This document shows, one piece after another, positions 16,037-24,801 of a DNA stretch of 41,230 nucleotides. The notes below the pieces were generated by a model, which was given only the letters and a program-made list of their open reading frames with translations, ran no database searches and had not been told where the DNA came from. A program made the translations under genes and the position numbers. Each line of letters opens with the position of its first letter. Positions within the stretch are counted from its first letter, which is position 1. The DNA comes from Paracoccus litorisediminis. GTDB lineage: Bacteria; Pseudomonadota; Alphaproteobacteria; Rhodobacterales; Rhodobacteraceae. Location: positions 1-41,230 of the forward strand of contig NZ_WMIG01000028.1 in the NCBI RefSeq assembly GCF_009711205.1, read 5' to 3'.

Positions 16037-18394
16037 TCATGACCGCGGTCTTTCCTTTCCGGGGTCGTAATGCGGAAAGGCAGTGATGCGGGCGGGCAGA
16101 CGCTTTTGCTGCCCGTCCAGTTTGCCCACTTCAATCTGTGACCCCGGCTCGGCATGGGTCACGTCCACTCGTGCCAGCGCGATCTGCTTGCCCAGCATCG
16201 GCGACCACATGGCCGAGGTGATCTCTCCCACTTGCGCGCGGCCCACATGCAGGCAGTCGCCGTGATGGGCTGGCACCCGGCTGTCGATTTCCAGCCCGAC
16301 CAGCTTCCAGCGGGGATGCTCCTTGCGGCGCAGCAGCGCCTCGCGGCCGACGAAATCGTCGGGTTTGGATTTCAACGGCACGGTGAAGCCGATCCCGGCC
16401 TCGAAGGGATCGGTCTGGTCGGAGAATTCGTAATCCGCAAAGATCAGACCCGCTTCGATCCGCAAAAGATCCAGCGCGGCCAAGCCCATGGGGCGGATGC
16501 CCCGGGATGATCCCGCCTCGGTGATCGCATCAAAGACTGTGGGTCCGTCCTTGGGATGACAGAAAATCTCATAGCCCAACTCGCCGGTATAGCCGGTGCG
16601 CGAGACGACGACCGGCGCACCTTCGGGACCGCCGATGCGGCCCGGCGTCCAGCGGAACCAGCCCAATTCGGTGATGGCGGTCTGATGCGGAGCGGTCCAG
16701 ATCGCGCGGTCCATCACCTCGCGGCTATGGGGGCCCTGCACCGCCAGATTGTGCAGCTGGTCCGTCGAGGAGCGGATCATCACATTCAGCCCCAGCGCGC
16801 GGGCCTGTTCGCGCATCCATTCGCCGCCGTAATCGCTGCCGCCGATCCAGCGGAAACGATCGGGACCCATGCGGAACAGGGTTCCGTCGTCGATCATGCC
16901 GCCATGCGGGTAGCACATCGCGGAATAGACGACCTGCCCCATGCCCAGTTTCTTGATGTCGCGGGTCAGTACCCATTGCATCAGGGCCTCGCTGTCGGGG
17001 CCGGTGACCTCGAACTTGCGCAGCGCCGAGAGGTCCATCATCGCCACGCCCTCGCGGCAGGCGCGATATTCTTCCTCGGGCGAGGAATTCGGGAAGGTGC
17101 TTGGCAGCCAGAACCCTTTGTAATCAATGAAATCCCGCGTCAGGGCGGCGAACTGGTCGTGAAAGGCCGACTGTCTGGTCATGATGGGCTGGGAATCCGG
17201 CATGGGGCGCCATGCAGAGGCGCGCTGGAAACGCTCGGTGGCGGCATAGCTGCGGACATGAATGTCCGAGAGGTGCCAGCCATTCGCGGCGGTAGTGTCA
17301 TCGGGACAGGCCGACGAGACGCAGACGATATCGGTCATCGCACGCAGCAGGACGTAATCCCCCGGCCGCGACCAGGGCTCGTCCATCATCAGCACGCCCT
17401 GCGCGTCGATCCAGGTGTTGAAGAAGAAATTCGCGGCCATCCAGCCCTTGCGGGGATCGACCCCGAAACCCGCCAGCGCCGCGTTGAAATTGTCCGAGCA
17501 ATTGGCATGACCGGGATAGCCGATATCGTCGTAATACTTGGCCGAGCACGCCATGGCGAAGGCATCGTGCCGTCCGCACGTGTCCTGCACGACCTCGATC
17601 AACGGGGTCATGTCCTGATCGAAGTATTTCGAATGCAGGCCGGGATGGGCGTAGCTGTGGCCCAGAATCGTCCGGGTCGTGGTCACGTCCAGAGGGTTCT
17701 GGATGCCGCGATCAAGCTTGCGGGCGTCAAAACACTGAAAGTCGGTGCATTGCCGCCCGTCCACGTCCAGAACCTGGATATATTCCCCGGCGCGGACCAG
17801 ATAGGCCTCGGCCGTGGCGGATTTCACGCGGATATCAAGGATCGGGTCGGCAAGCGGGTCGGGCAGGTCATGGGCCAGCCTGACGCCCGGCGTGGCCCGA
17901 TTGATGAGCAGGGTAAGCGGGGACGCAGTTCGGTCCGTTTCCGGGTCCATCGGCTGGGACGGCGCCACGACGATCAGCCACCCTGTTTGCGCGATTGGGA
18001 ATTCGGCGCGTTCACCTGCCGGACTGTCGGGACCAAAGACAGCGATGGCGCAGCGGGAGGACAGGTCGATGCCGCGCGCTTTGATCCCGCGCGCAAGTCG
18101 GGCAAGGCCGGGATCGTCCTGAGCCAGCGCCATTTGCAGCGCATGTGGTTCCCTTGGGTTGGAACCCAAAGGTGCACCGCGACCATCCATGCCTGTCGTG
18201 ATCAGTTCGACCGGCTGGCCACCCTCGTCATTGATGACCGTCACGCGATCTCCGGCAGCCAGCGCCAGCATCAGCGCACCGCCGCCGGGGACGGTATGCC
18301 TCTCCTCAGTCGGGCCGTGCCGGGCGGCCAGTCGCTGACCGCTTGGCCGTGGCGGACCCGGACGCAGCAATTGCGGGTAAATGACGCGGTTCAT
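16037..18394 (-). CDS. tdm: Trimethylamine N-oxide demethylase Tdm
   Basis: Tdm converts TMAO to dimethylamine plus a C1 unit. The 785-residue protein has an N-terminal extension (1-190) and a DUF1989 zinc-binding domain (about 195-370). A C-terminal GcvT-type THF domain (about 410-785) holds CREGVAMMDLSALRKFEVTG, HNLAVQGPHSREVMD, SRTGYTGELGYEIF and LAALDLLRIEAGLIFADYEF. Cysteines 283, 299 and 363 have the spacing (16 and 64) that I recall for the three zinc ligands of characterised Tdm. The order tmm-tdm, 51 bp apart, matches known TMA operons. ATG 18394 begins the recognisable MNRVIYPQLL N-terminus. Confidence 0.93.
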   Translation of the reverse strand: MNRVIYPQLLRPGPPRPSGQRLAARHGPTEERHTVPGGGALMLALAAGDRVTVINDEGGQPVELITTGMDGRGAPLGSNPREPHALQMALAQDDPGLARLARGIKARGIDLSSRCAIAVFGPDSPAGERAEFPIAQTGWLIVVAPSQPMDPETDRTASPLTLLINRATPGVRLAHDLPDPLADPILDIRVKSATAEAYLVRAGEYIQVLDVDGRQCTDFQCFDARKLDRGIQNPLDVTTTRTILGHSYAHPGLHSKYFDQDMTPLIEVVQDTCGRHDAFAMACSAKYYDDIGYPGHANCSDNFNAALAGFGVDPRKGWMAANFFFNTWIDAQGVLMMDEPWSRPGDYVLLRAMTDIVCVSSACPDDTTAANGWHLSDIHVRSYAATERFQRASAWRPMPDSQPIMTRQSAFHDQFAALTRDFIDYKGFWLPSTFPNSSPEEEYRACREGVAMMDLSALRKFEVTGPDSEALMQWVLTRDIKKLGMGQVVYSAMCYPHGGMIDDGTLFRMGPDRFRWIGGSDYGGEWMREQARALGLNVMIRSSTDQLHNLAVQGPHSREVMDRAIWTAPHQTAITELGWFRWTPGRIGGPEGAPVVVSRTGYTGELGYEIFCHPKDGPTVFDAITEAGSSRGIRPMGLAALDLLRIEAGLIFADYEFSDQTDPFEAGIGFTVPLKSKPDDFVGREALLRRKEHPRWKLVGLEIDSRVPAHHGDCLHVGRAQVGEITSAMWSPMLGKQIALARVDVTHAEPGSQIEVGKLDGQQKRLPARITAFPHYDPGKERPRS

Positions 18395-18445
18395 GGCATC
18401 CGTCGCTTTGGGGGAAAAGGCGCGGCGACACCGCCGCACCGGGGC

Positions 18446-19789
18446 TTAGTTGCGCAGATAGGCTTCCATGGAATCGTCCAGCGCATCCTTCCATGGCGTG
18501 TGATGCGGTGGGGCGATGGTTCCGGTCATCACCGAGCGGTAGGAATGGTTGCGGAAGGCCATGATGTCCTCGGCCTTGTGATGCTTCCATTCAAAGAAGG
18601 CCTCGCAGGCACCATCGACGTCAAAGCTGGGGTAATCGGTCTCGGCGATCAGTTCCTTGACGTAGTCGCCCTGATAGAGGATCGCGTATTTGGTCCCGTC
18701 CTCGGCCTCTTCCCGGGCCTCGCGCTCGGCCACGTCGGCCATCAGGGCCTGCTTGTCGGAGGGCATGGTAATCCGGCCCAGAATGACATCGCGGACATAC
18801 CAGGCCTGGGCATCGAACATGTTGAAGGTGAACCACTGGTCCTGCATGCCCAGATAGAACAACTGCGGATTATGGACATAGGCCACGCCTTTATACAGGT
18901 CCGCAGTCGCCAGCCGGTTGGCTGTCCTTAGCCGCAGATCGTCAGGCAGGAAGGGGAAATGGTGGCGGTAGCCCGTGCACAGGATGATGGAATCGACATG
19001 CTTCGAGGTTCCGTCGCGGAAGTAGGCGGTTTTGCCATCGACCCTGACCAATGCGGGCTTTTCTTCCCAATTGTCGGGCCAGTTGAAACCCATCGGCGCC
19101 GAGCGGTAACAAGAGGTCACCGACTTGGCGCCGTACTTCCAGCATTGCGAGCCGACATCCTCGGCCGAATAGGATGAGCCGACGACCAGCACGTCCTGCC
19201 CCTCGAATTCGCGCGCGTCGCGGAAATCATGGGCATGGACGATGCGGCCGTAGAATTGGCTGAAGCCGGGATATTCCGGCACATTCGGGCTGGAGAAATG
19301 CCCCGAGGCGATGATGACGTGGTCGAAGCGCTCTTTGTAGACGTGATCAGCTTCCAGATCATGCACGGTGACGGTGAAATCGTCGCTTTCTTCGTTGAAC
19401 TCGACCCAACGCACCGTGGTGCTGAAGCGGATCCAGTCGCGCACCCCGGCCTTTTTCACCCGGCCCTCGATATAGTCGAACATCACGGCGCGCGGCGGAT
19501 AGGACGCGATCTGGCGCCCGAAATGCTCCTCAAAGGAATAGTCGGCGAATTCCAGTCCCTCCTTGGGGCCATTGGTCCACAGGTAACGATACATCGAGCC
19601 ATGCACCGGTTCGCCATGCTCGTCGGTGCCGGTGCGCCAGGTGTAATTCCAAAGGCCGCCCCAATTGGCCTGTTTTTCGAAGCAGACCACCTCGGGGATC
19701 GAAGCGCCCTTTCGCGCAGCGGATTGAAAGGCTCGAAGCTGGGCAAGGCCGGAAGGCCCGGCGCCAATCACGGCGACACGCTGAGTCAT
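18446..19789 (-). CDS. tmm: Trimethylamine monooxygenase Tmm
   Basis: Tmm is a bacterial flavin-containing monooxygenase that oxidises TMA to TMAO with NADPH and O2. The 447-residue length is typical. Motifs are the FAD site GAGPSGL (residues 9-15), the FMO signature FYGRIVHAHDF (about 180-190) and the NADPH site VVGSSYSAEDVG (about 203-214). Also present are FEKQANWGGLWNYTWRTG and the C-terminal FEWKHHKAEDIMAFRNHSYRS. ATG 19789 has AGGGAA at a good distance. It is the first gene of the tmm-tdm-permease-dmmDABC run and is divergent from the binding-protein-like gene across a 169-bp region rich in inverted repeats. Confidence 0.96.
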   Translation of the reverse strand: MTQRVAVIGAGPSGLAQLRAFQSAARKGASIPEVVCFEKQANWGGLWNYTWRTGTDEHGEPVHGSMYRYLWTNGPKEGLEFADYSFEEHFGRQIASYPPRAVMFDYIEGRVKKAGVRDWIRFSTTVRWVEFNEESDDFTVTVHDLEADHVYKERFDHVIIASGHFSSPNVPEYPGFSQFYGRIVHAHDFRDAREFEGQDVLVVGSSYSAEDVGSQCWKYGAKSVTSCYRSAPMGFNWPDNWEEKPALVRVDGKTAYFRDGTSKHVDSIILCTGYRHHFPFLPDDLRLRTANRLATADLYKGVAYVHNPQLFYLGMQDQWFTFNMFDAQAWYVRDVILGRITMPSDKQALMADVAEREAREEAEDGTKYAILYQGDYVKELIAETDYPSFDVDGACEAFFEWKHHKAEDIMAFRNHSYRSVMTGTIAPPHHTPWKDALDDSMEAYLRN

Positions 19790-19878
19790 CTGGATTCCCT
19801 GTTCTTATGGTTTGGACCGCATTTCAATTTCGATCCATTTGGCATGAACCAATTGAGAGCCGACATTCCTTATCAGTC

Positions 19879-19918
19879 AAGAAAATTTCTTCTGATGAAT
19901 GATGGATTCGGATCCATC
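19879..19918. promoter_or_regulatory. Two inverted repeats in the tmm divergent control region
   Basis: AAGAAAATTTCTT (19879-19891) is an inverted repeat around a central base. GATGGAT-TCGG-ATCCATC (19901-19918) is a perfect 7-bp inverted repeat. Both lie 90-130 bp upstream of tmm and 40-80 bp upstream of the divergent gene. A TTGG-N6-CCAA element lies nearby at about 19839-19852. They are operator candidates only. Confidence 0.4.
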
Positions 19919-19958
19919 TTTCTTCGACAGGCGGGATGCTGCGCGTTAGGCTTGGAAT

Positions 19959-21224
19959 ATGAGCACATCTCTTGCACAGCGCCTGGCGGTGACCGGAAGC
20001 ATGCCGCGACGGTTGATGCGCGGCCAGGACGCCGTCCGAATCGGATTCCTTGCGCCGCTGACGGGACCGTCGGCACCCTGGGGAAGGCCGGGGCTGGAGG
20101 GATGCCAGATCTGGACCGACTGGGTGAACGGGCAGGGCGGCCTGCCGGTCAGTGGGGTGCGGAGGCCGGTCGCCATCATCGCCCGCGACGCGGCCATCTC
20201 ACCCAGCGAGACCCGCGCTGCGGCCCGCGAACTGGTCGAGGATCATCACGTCTGCCTGCTGCTTGGGCTGGGTGGGGACAGTCTCGCGCCAGCCTTGCCG
20301 TGGCTGATGGCGCGGCGGGTGCTGACCACGACGCTGCTGCCCTTTGATCTTTCGCCGCAAACCCCCAGCCTGATTGCCCCGGCCGAGGTGCATCCGCTAT
20401 TCGTCGTCACCGGGGTCGAGTGGTTGGCAGAGCGGCGACCCGATCTGCGCCGGGTCGCCCTGTGCAGTCAGGACGATCTGATGGGCCGTCCTTCGCTGGC
20501 CACCTATCGCGCGGCATTTGCCGCCGAAGGCATGCAGATCGTGCGCGAGCTGCGCTATGATCCCGGTGAGCGCGATGCCGTTGGCATGGTGCGAGCCATG
20601 CTGCAGGACGATCCGGAAATCCTGTGCTGGTGCTCATCCGAGCCGCATATGGTCCATGCCTTGACCGAGGCTGCCCATGATGCGGGCTTCTGCGGTCCGA
20701 TCCTGTCCTGCACGGGCGATCATTACCAACGGCTGGTCGCCCGAACCACGCCCGATTTCATGGAGAATTTCATCTTTCAGTTCCCGGATTTCGACGATCC
20801 GGCGCTGGAGGGGACGACATTCTTCTTTCGCCGCCCCTCGGCCTTTCATGCGGCCTATGCTGATCGGTTTCCGGGACATTGGTCGGCAGTCAGCTGGGAA
20901 TATGCTTCGGCGCTGGATCTATGGCAGGCAGCGGTGGAAATTTGCGGCCGCACCGATTCCATGTCGGTGCTGGCCGCAATGAAGCGGGGCGGGCAGATGA
21001 TGCAGGCATTTGGTCCAGCACGCTGGTATGGTGAGGCGCTGTTCGGCATCGATCAGGCCTTGATCGGGCGCTGGCCGGTGGTGCGTGTGGTTGCGGGCAA
21101 GGCGCGGATACAGGCCTTTCGTTCGGTGCTGGACTGGTTGTCCCGACACGAAGATCTGCTGCTGCGCGAGATGGCCGGGCTGGGCCTGCTGTGGACACAG
21201 CGGATGATCACTCATCCTGCATGA
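19959..21224 (+). CDS. Binding-protein-like (type 1 periplasmic binding fold) protein without signal peptide
   Basis: The 421-residue protein resembles substrate-binding proteins of urea/amide/branched-chain amino-acid ABC transporters and the amide sensor AmiC. Examples are RIGFLAPLTGPSAPWGRPG at about residue 27, a LLLGLGGDSLAPALPWL lobe and later SWEYASALDLWQAAVEICG. The N-terminus (MSTSLAQRLAVTGSMPRRLM) has no hydrophobic core, lipobox or export signal. No transporter genes lie nearby. A cytoplasmic ligand sensor, analogous to AmiC, is therefore more likely than a transport component. It is divergent from tmm and its 3' end overlaps the convergent GntR-family gene by 17 bp. ATG 19959 is used; ligand and partner are unknown. 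Confidence 0.75.
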   Translation: MSTSLAQRLAVTGSMPRRLMRGQDAVRIGFLAPLTGPSAPWGRPGLEGCQIWTDWVNGQGGLPVSGVRRPVAIIARDAAISPSETRAAARELVEDHHVCLLLGLGGDSLAPALPWLMARRVLTTTLLPFDLSPQTPSLIAPAEVHPLFVVTGVEWLAERRPDLRRVALCSQDDLMGRPSLATYRAAFAAEGMQIVRELRYDPGERDAVGMVRAMLQDDPEILCWCSSEPHMVHALTEAAHDAGFCGPILSCTGDHYQRLVARTTPDFMENFIFQFPDFDDPALEGTTFFFRRPSAFHAAYADRFPGHWSAVSWEYASALDLWQAAVEICGRTDSMSVLAAMKRGGQMMQAFGPARWYGEALFGIDQALIGRWPVVRVVAGKARIQAFRSVLDWLSRHEDLLLREMAGLGLLWTQRMITHPA

Positions 21225-21939
21225 GCAGACCTTGTTCCTCCAGCAGGGATTGCTGAACCAGTTCCAGGGCGCGGGGGATGTCGCGTTCACTCACGGCTTC
21301 GGTCAGCGCGGCGTAATCCGTCCGCAGGCGAAAGATGTTCTCGGGGGTCAGGCGGCGGCGTTGCAACCCGTCGCGATGGCGTTGTCGCCCGGCTTTGACC
21401 ACCAGATTGCAGCAGGCCAGCAGCAGCGGATTGCCGGTGCCCTCGGCCAGCGCCAGACGGAATTCATCCTCAAGCCGCGCAAAGCGGGCGGGTTCCGCCA
21501 CAGTCTGCATTCGGGCAAGGATCGCGGTCAGCCGATCGATCCCAAGCGGTGGCATGTTGATGATGGCCAGCCGGATCATTTCGGGTTCAAGGATGCCGCG
21601 AACCACCTGCAGATGCAGAGGGCCAGTGGCCGCGATGACCGGCGCGGTTTCGTCCCAGTCGCCCGGCTCGCAGACAAAGGACCCGGCGCCGGCCCTGCGG
21701 ATGATGAGTCCCTTGCGGATCAGGATGTCCAGCGCCTCGCGCAGGGTGTTGCGGGCGACGCGCAGGCTGCTTGCCAATTGGCGTTCCGAGGGTAGGCGGC
21801 TGCCCTGCGGATAATCCCCGGCAGCGATACGCGCTGCAAGGGCCTCGGCGACCATCTGCACGGTCGGTCCGGCCGTGGGGGATTCGGTCTCCGGGGTCTG
21901 GGCAAGCGCGCCGCCGGGCTGGGTCTGCAAAGAGGTCAC
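21208..21939 (-). CDS. GntR-family (FadR-type, FCD domain) transcriptional regulator
   Basis: The 243-residue protein has an N-terminal winged helix-turn-helix (about 22-90: GDYPQGSRLPSERQLASSLR, NTLREALDILIRKGLIIRR). A C-terminal helical FCD ligand domain follows (about 105-235), with RGILEPEMIRLAI, FARLEDEFRLALAEGTGN and a final LVQQSLLEEQ. The start is uncertain: GTG 21939 with AGGATGG upstream is preferred over a TTG at 21996. It lies about 108 bp downstream of gmaS on the same strand and converges with the binding-protein-like gene. Three GAACCA repeats lie in its upstream region. Control of the TMA/MMA genes is likely but not shown. Confidence 0.85.
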   Translation of the reverse strand: MTSLQTQPGGALAQTPETESPTAGPTVQMVAEALAARIAAGDYPQGSRLPSERQLASSLRVARNTLREALDILIRKGLIIRRAGAGSFVCEPGDWDETAPVIAATGPLHLQVVRGILEPEMIRLAIINMPPLGIDRLTAILARMQTVAEPARFARLEDEFRLALAEGTGNPLLLACCNLVVKAGRQRHRDGLQRRRLTPENIFRLRTDYAALTEAVSERDIPRALELVQQSLLEEQGLLMQDE

Positions 21940-22003
21940 GTCGCCATCCTGACTGCGGTACAGGTTAATCCTGACCCAGCCGGGCGCGGCTTGCAAGGGC
22001 GGT

Positions 22004-22031
22004 GAACCAAAACGAAGAACCAGTTGAACCA
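22004..22031. promoter_or_regulatory. Three GAACCA repeats upstream of the GntR gene
   Basis: GAACCA occurs at 22004, 22017 and 22026, between the gmaS stop and the GntR start. The sequence TGAACCA also appears in the tmm control region (about 19845) and at 26818. It may be a half-site for the GntR regulator. Confidence 0.3.
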
Positions 22032-22047
22032 GTTTCCCGCCGATGGA

Positions 22048-23391
22048 TCAGATATCCAACGTGTTGTCCCGTTCCCATTGCGAGAGATGGGCGGAATAGG
22101 CGTTCCACTCTTGCGTCTTGAGCTTGATATAGGCGGCTGAAAACGCCTCGCCCATCGCTGATTTCAATCCTTCATCCGCATCATAGGCGCGGATTGCGTC
22201 CAGCAGGTTCAGCGGCAGCTTGGGCGCCCCGGTGACGGTATGGCCCTCGGCATACATGTCGATATCCCAGCGCTTGCCGGGATCGGCCTTGCTGCGCAGC
22301 CCGCGTAGACCGGCGGCGATGATGACCGCCTGCAGCAGATAGGGGTTCACTGCACCATCGGGCAGGCGCAGCTCAAAGCGGCCGGGACCGGGGACGCGGA
22401 CCATGTGGGTGCGGTTGTTGCCGGTCCAGGTCACGGTATTCGGGGCCCAGGTCGCGCCCGAAATCGTGCGCGGCGCGTTGATCCGCTTGTAGCTGTTCAC
22501 CGTCGGGTTGGTGATCGCCGCCAGCGCCGAGGCATGGGTCATGATGCCGCCCAGGAAATAGCGGCCCTCATCCGACAGGCTGAGTTCCTTGCTGTCATCG
22601 GCAAAGGCATTGCGACCATCTTTGGTCCAGACCGAGATATGCGCATGGCAGCCGTTCCCCGTCAGGCCCATGATCGGCTTGGGCATGAAGGTGGCACGCA
22701 GCCCATGCTTTTCCGCAATCGAGCGGGTCATGAACTTGAAGAAGCTGTGCTTGTCGGCGGTGGCCAGCGCGCCGTCATATTTCCAGTTCATCTCGAACTG
22801 GCCGTTCGCATCCTCATGGTCGTTCTGGTAGGGCTCCCAGCCCAGTTCCAGCATGTAGTCACAGATCTCGGTGATGACGTCATAGCGGCGCATCACCGCC
22901 TGCTGATCGTAGCAGGGCTTCACCGCCGTATCGGCCGGGTCCGAGATTTCGGTGCCCTCGGGGGTCAGCAGGAAAAATTCGGGCTCGACCCCGGTCTTGA
23001 TCTCAAGCCCCATCGCGGCGGCTTCACCGATCAGCCGGGTCAGGACATTGCGCGGGGCCTGATCCAGCGGTCCACTGCCCGACATCACGCAATTCGAGGC
23101 AACCCAGGCGACATCCCGCTTCCATGGCAGCTGGATGGCCGATGCGGGATCGGGAACCGCCAGCATGTCGGGATGGGCCGGGGTCAGGTCGAGCCATGTT
23201 GCAAAGCCCGCGAAACCGGCACCGTCCTTTTCCATGTCCGAGATCGCCTCGGCAGGGACCAGCTTGGCGCGCTGGCCGCCGAACAGATCCGTATACGAGA
23301 CCATGAAGTACTTGATCCCCTTGGCCCGCGCGAATGCGGCGAGATCGCTCTTGGTGCCCGTGTCACAGGCGAATGCGGCGAGATCGTTCAT
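22048..23391 (-). CDS. gmaS: Gamma-glutamylmethylamide synthetase (glutamate-methylamine ligase)
   Basis: GmaS ligates MMA to glutamate with ATP. The 447-residue protein is a glutamine-synthetase-family enzyme. Features include YTDLFGGQRAKLVPA, GVEPEFFLLTPEG, NDHEDANGQFEMNWKYDGAL, MPKPIMGLTGNGCHAHISVW, NSYKRINAP and the C-terminal FELRLPDGAVNPYL. GmaS normally starts shortly before a segment like AKEKGIKYF. Here the N-terminus carries a 13-codon in-frame duplication, so DLAAFA occurs twice. ATG 23391 has AGGAAAA upstream. It follows mgsABC across a 72-bp gap with a hairpin. Confidence 0.93.
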   Translation of the reverse strand: MNDLAAFACDTGTKSDLAAFARAKGIKYFMVSYTDLFGGQRAKLVPAEAISDMEKDGAGFAGFATWLDLTPAHPDMLAVPDPASAIQLPWKRDVAWVASNCVMSGSGPLDQAPRNVLTRLIGEAAAMGLEIKTGVEPEFFLLTPEGTEISDPADTAVKPCYDQQAVMRRYDVITEICDYMLELGWEPYQNDHEDANGQFEMNWKYDGALATADKHSFFKFMTRSIAEKHGLRATFMPKPIMGLTGNGCHAHISVWTKDGRNAFADDSKELSLSDEGRYFLGGIMTHASALAAITNPTVNSYKRINAPRTISGATWAPNTVTWTGNNRTHMVRVPGPGRFELRLPDGAVNPYLLQAVIIAAGLRGLRSKADPGKRWDIDMYAEGHTVTGAPKLPLNLLDAIRAYDADEGLKSAMGEAFSAAYIKLKTQEWNAYSAHLSQWERDNTLDI

Positions 23392-23427
23392 GACGAGATT
23401 TTCCTGTTGAATGACTATGTCAGGCCG

Positions 23428-23450
23428 GGGCGGGATGCATTGTCCCGCCC
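23428..23450 (-). terminator. Hairpin between mgsC and gmaS
   Basis: A perfect 8-bp stem (GGGCGGGA / TCCCGCCC) with a 7-base loop lies 13 bp past the mgsC stop and about 37 bp before gmaS. It has no T-run; attenuation or differential mRNA stability is plausible. Confidence 0.45.
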
Positions 23451-23463
23451 TCGTTCCGGGCGT

Positions 23464-24801
23464 TTAGAAGCCGGTCTGGCCGGGGATCCAGCTGGTGCCC
23501 GCCAGCGGCACGCCCGCCATCGCGGCCGCTTCGATGGTCAGGGCGCAAAGGTCCTCGGGTTCGAGGTTATGGACATGGCTCTTGCCGCAGGCGCGGGCGA
23601 TGGTCTGGCATTCCAGCGTCATGACGGCCAGATAGTTGCGCAGCCGACGCGCCGCCTCGACCGGGTCCAGCCGCTTCATCAACTCGGGGTCCTGGGTGGT
23701 GATCCCTGCGGGGTCCTTGCCCTCATGCCAGTCGTCATAGGCATCGGCCGTGGTGCCAAGCTTGGAATATTCTGCCGCCCATTTCGGGTCGTTCTCGCCG
23801 ATGGCGATCAGGGCTGCGGTGCCGATGGCCACGGCATCGGCGCCAAGCGCCAGTGCCTTGGCCACATCAGCCCCGGTACGAATCCCGCCCGAGACCACCA
23901 GCTGCACCTTGCGATGCATCCCCAGATCCTGCAGGGCCTTCACGGCGGGGCGGATACAGGCCAGCGTCGGTTGGCCGACATTCTCGATGAACACGTCCTG
24001 CGTCGCGGCGGTGCCGCCCTGCATGCCATCCAGAACGACCACATCCGCACCGGCCTTCACCGCCAGAGCCGTATCGTAGTAGGGCCGCGCGCCGCCGATC
24101 TTGATATAGATCGGCTTTTCCCAGTTGGTGATCTCGCGCAGTTCGAGGATCTTGATCTCCAGATCGTCCGGCCCGGTCCAGTCCGGATGGCGGCATGCCG
24201 AGCGTTGGTCGATGCCGACTGGCAGGTTGCGCATGTTGGCGACGCGCTGCGTGATTTTCTGACCCAGAAGCATGCCGCCACCGCCGGGTTTCGCGCCCTG
24301 ACCCACGACGATTTCGATCGCATCGGCGCGGCGCAGATCGTCGGGATTCATGCCATAGCGCGAGGGCAGATATTGATAGACCAGCTTTTCGGAATGGCCG
24401 CGTTCCTCATCGGTCATGCCGCCATCACCGGTGGTGGTCGAGGTGCCCGCCATGGTCGCACCGCGTCCCAGTGCCTCTTTCGCGGGACCGGACAGCGCGC
24501 CAAAGCTCATGCCCGCGATGGTGACGGGGATTTTCAGTTCGATCGGTTTCTTGGCAAAGCGCGTGCCCAATACGACCGAGGTATCGCACTTTTCGCGATA
24601 GCCTTCCAACGGGTAGCGACTGATCGAGGCACCCAGAAACAGCAGGTCGTCGAAATGCGGCACCTTGCGCTTGGCGCCGCCGCCACGGATGTCATAAATG
24701 CCGGTATCGGCGGCGCGGCGGATTTCGGCGTTGATCTCGGGGCTGAAGGTCGAGCTATCCCGCGGAAGCGTCTGCGGGTTGGTGTCCATGATGTCTCTCA
24801 T
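23464..24801 (-). CDS. mgsC: N-methylglutamate synthase subunit C (FMN glutamate-synthase-like)
   Basis: The 445-residue protein corresponds to the FMN-binding central domain of the glutamate synthase large subunit. Recognised segments are PVTIAGMSFGALSGPAKEALG, TTTGDGGMTDEER, IEIVVGQGAKPGGGG, DVVVLDGMQGGTAA and VSGGIRTGADVAKALALGADAVAIGTAA. Cysteines near the C-terminus (LECQTIARACGKSH, EDLCALT) may bind an iron-sulphur cluster as in GltB. With MgsA and MgsB it converts gamma-glutamylmethylamide (or MMA plus glutamate) into N-methylglutamate. ATG 24801 overlaps the mgsB stop as ATGA. Confidence 0.92.
   Translation of the reverse strand: MRDIMDTNPQTLPRDSSTFSPEINAEIRRAADTGIYDIRGGGAKRKVPHFDDLLFLGASISRYPLEGYREKCDTSVVLGTRFAKKPIELKIPVTIAGMSFGALSGPAKEALGRGATMAGTSTTTGDGGMTDEERGHSEKLVYQYLPSRYGMNPDDLRRADAIEIVVGQGAKPGGGGMLLGQKITQRVANMRNLPVGIDQRSACRHPDWTGPDDLEIKILELREITNWEKPIYIKIGGARPYYDTALAVKAGADVVVLDGMQGGTAATQDVFIENVGQPTLACIRPAVKALQDLGMHRKVQLVVSGGIRTGADVAKALALGADAVAIGTAALIAIGENDPKWAAEYSKLGTTADAYDDWHEGKDPAGITTQDPELMKRLDPVEAARRLRNYLAVMTLECQTIARACGKSHVHNLEPEDLCALTIEAAAMAGVPLAGTSWIPGQTGF

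Noticed and set aside
16556..18931. 791-codon plus-strand open frame across tdm
   Set aside because: It is antisense to tdm and tmm, with no recognisable domain.
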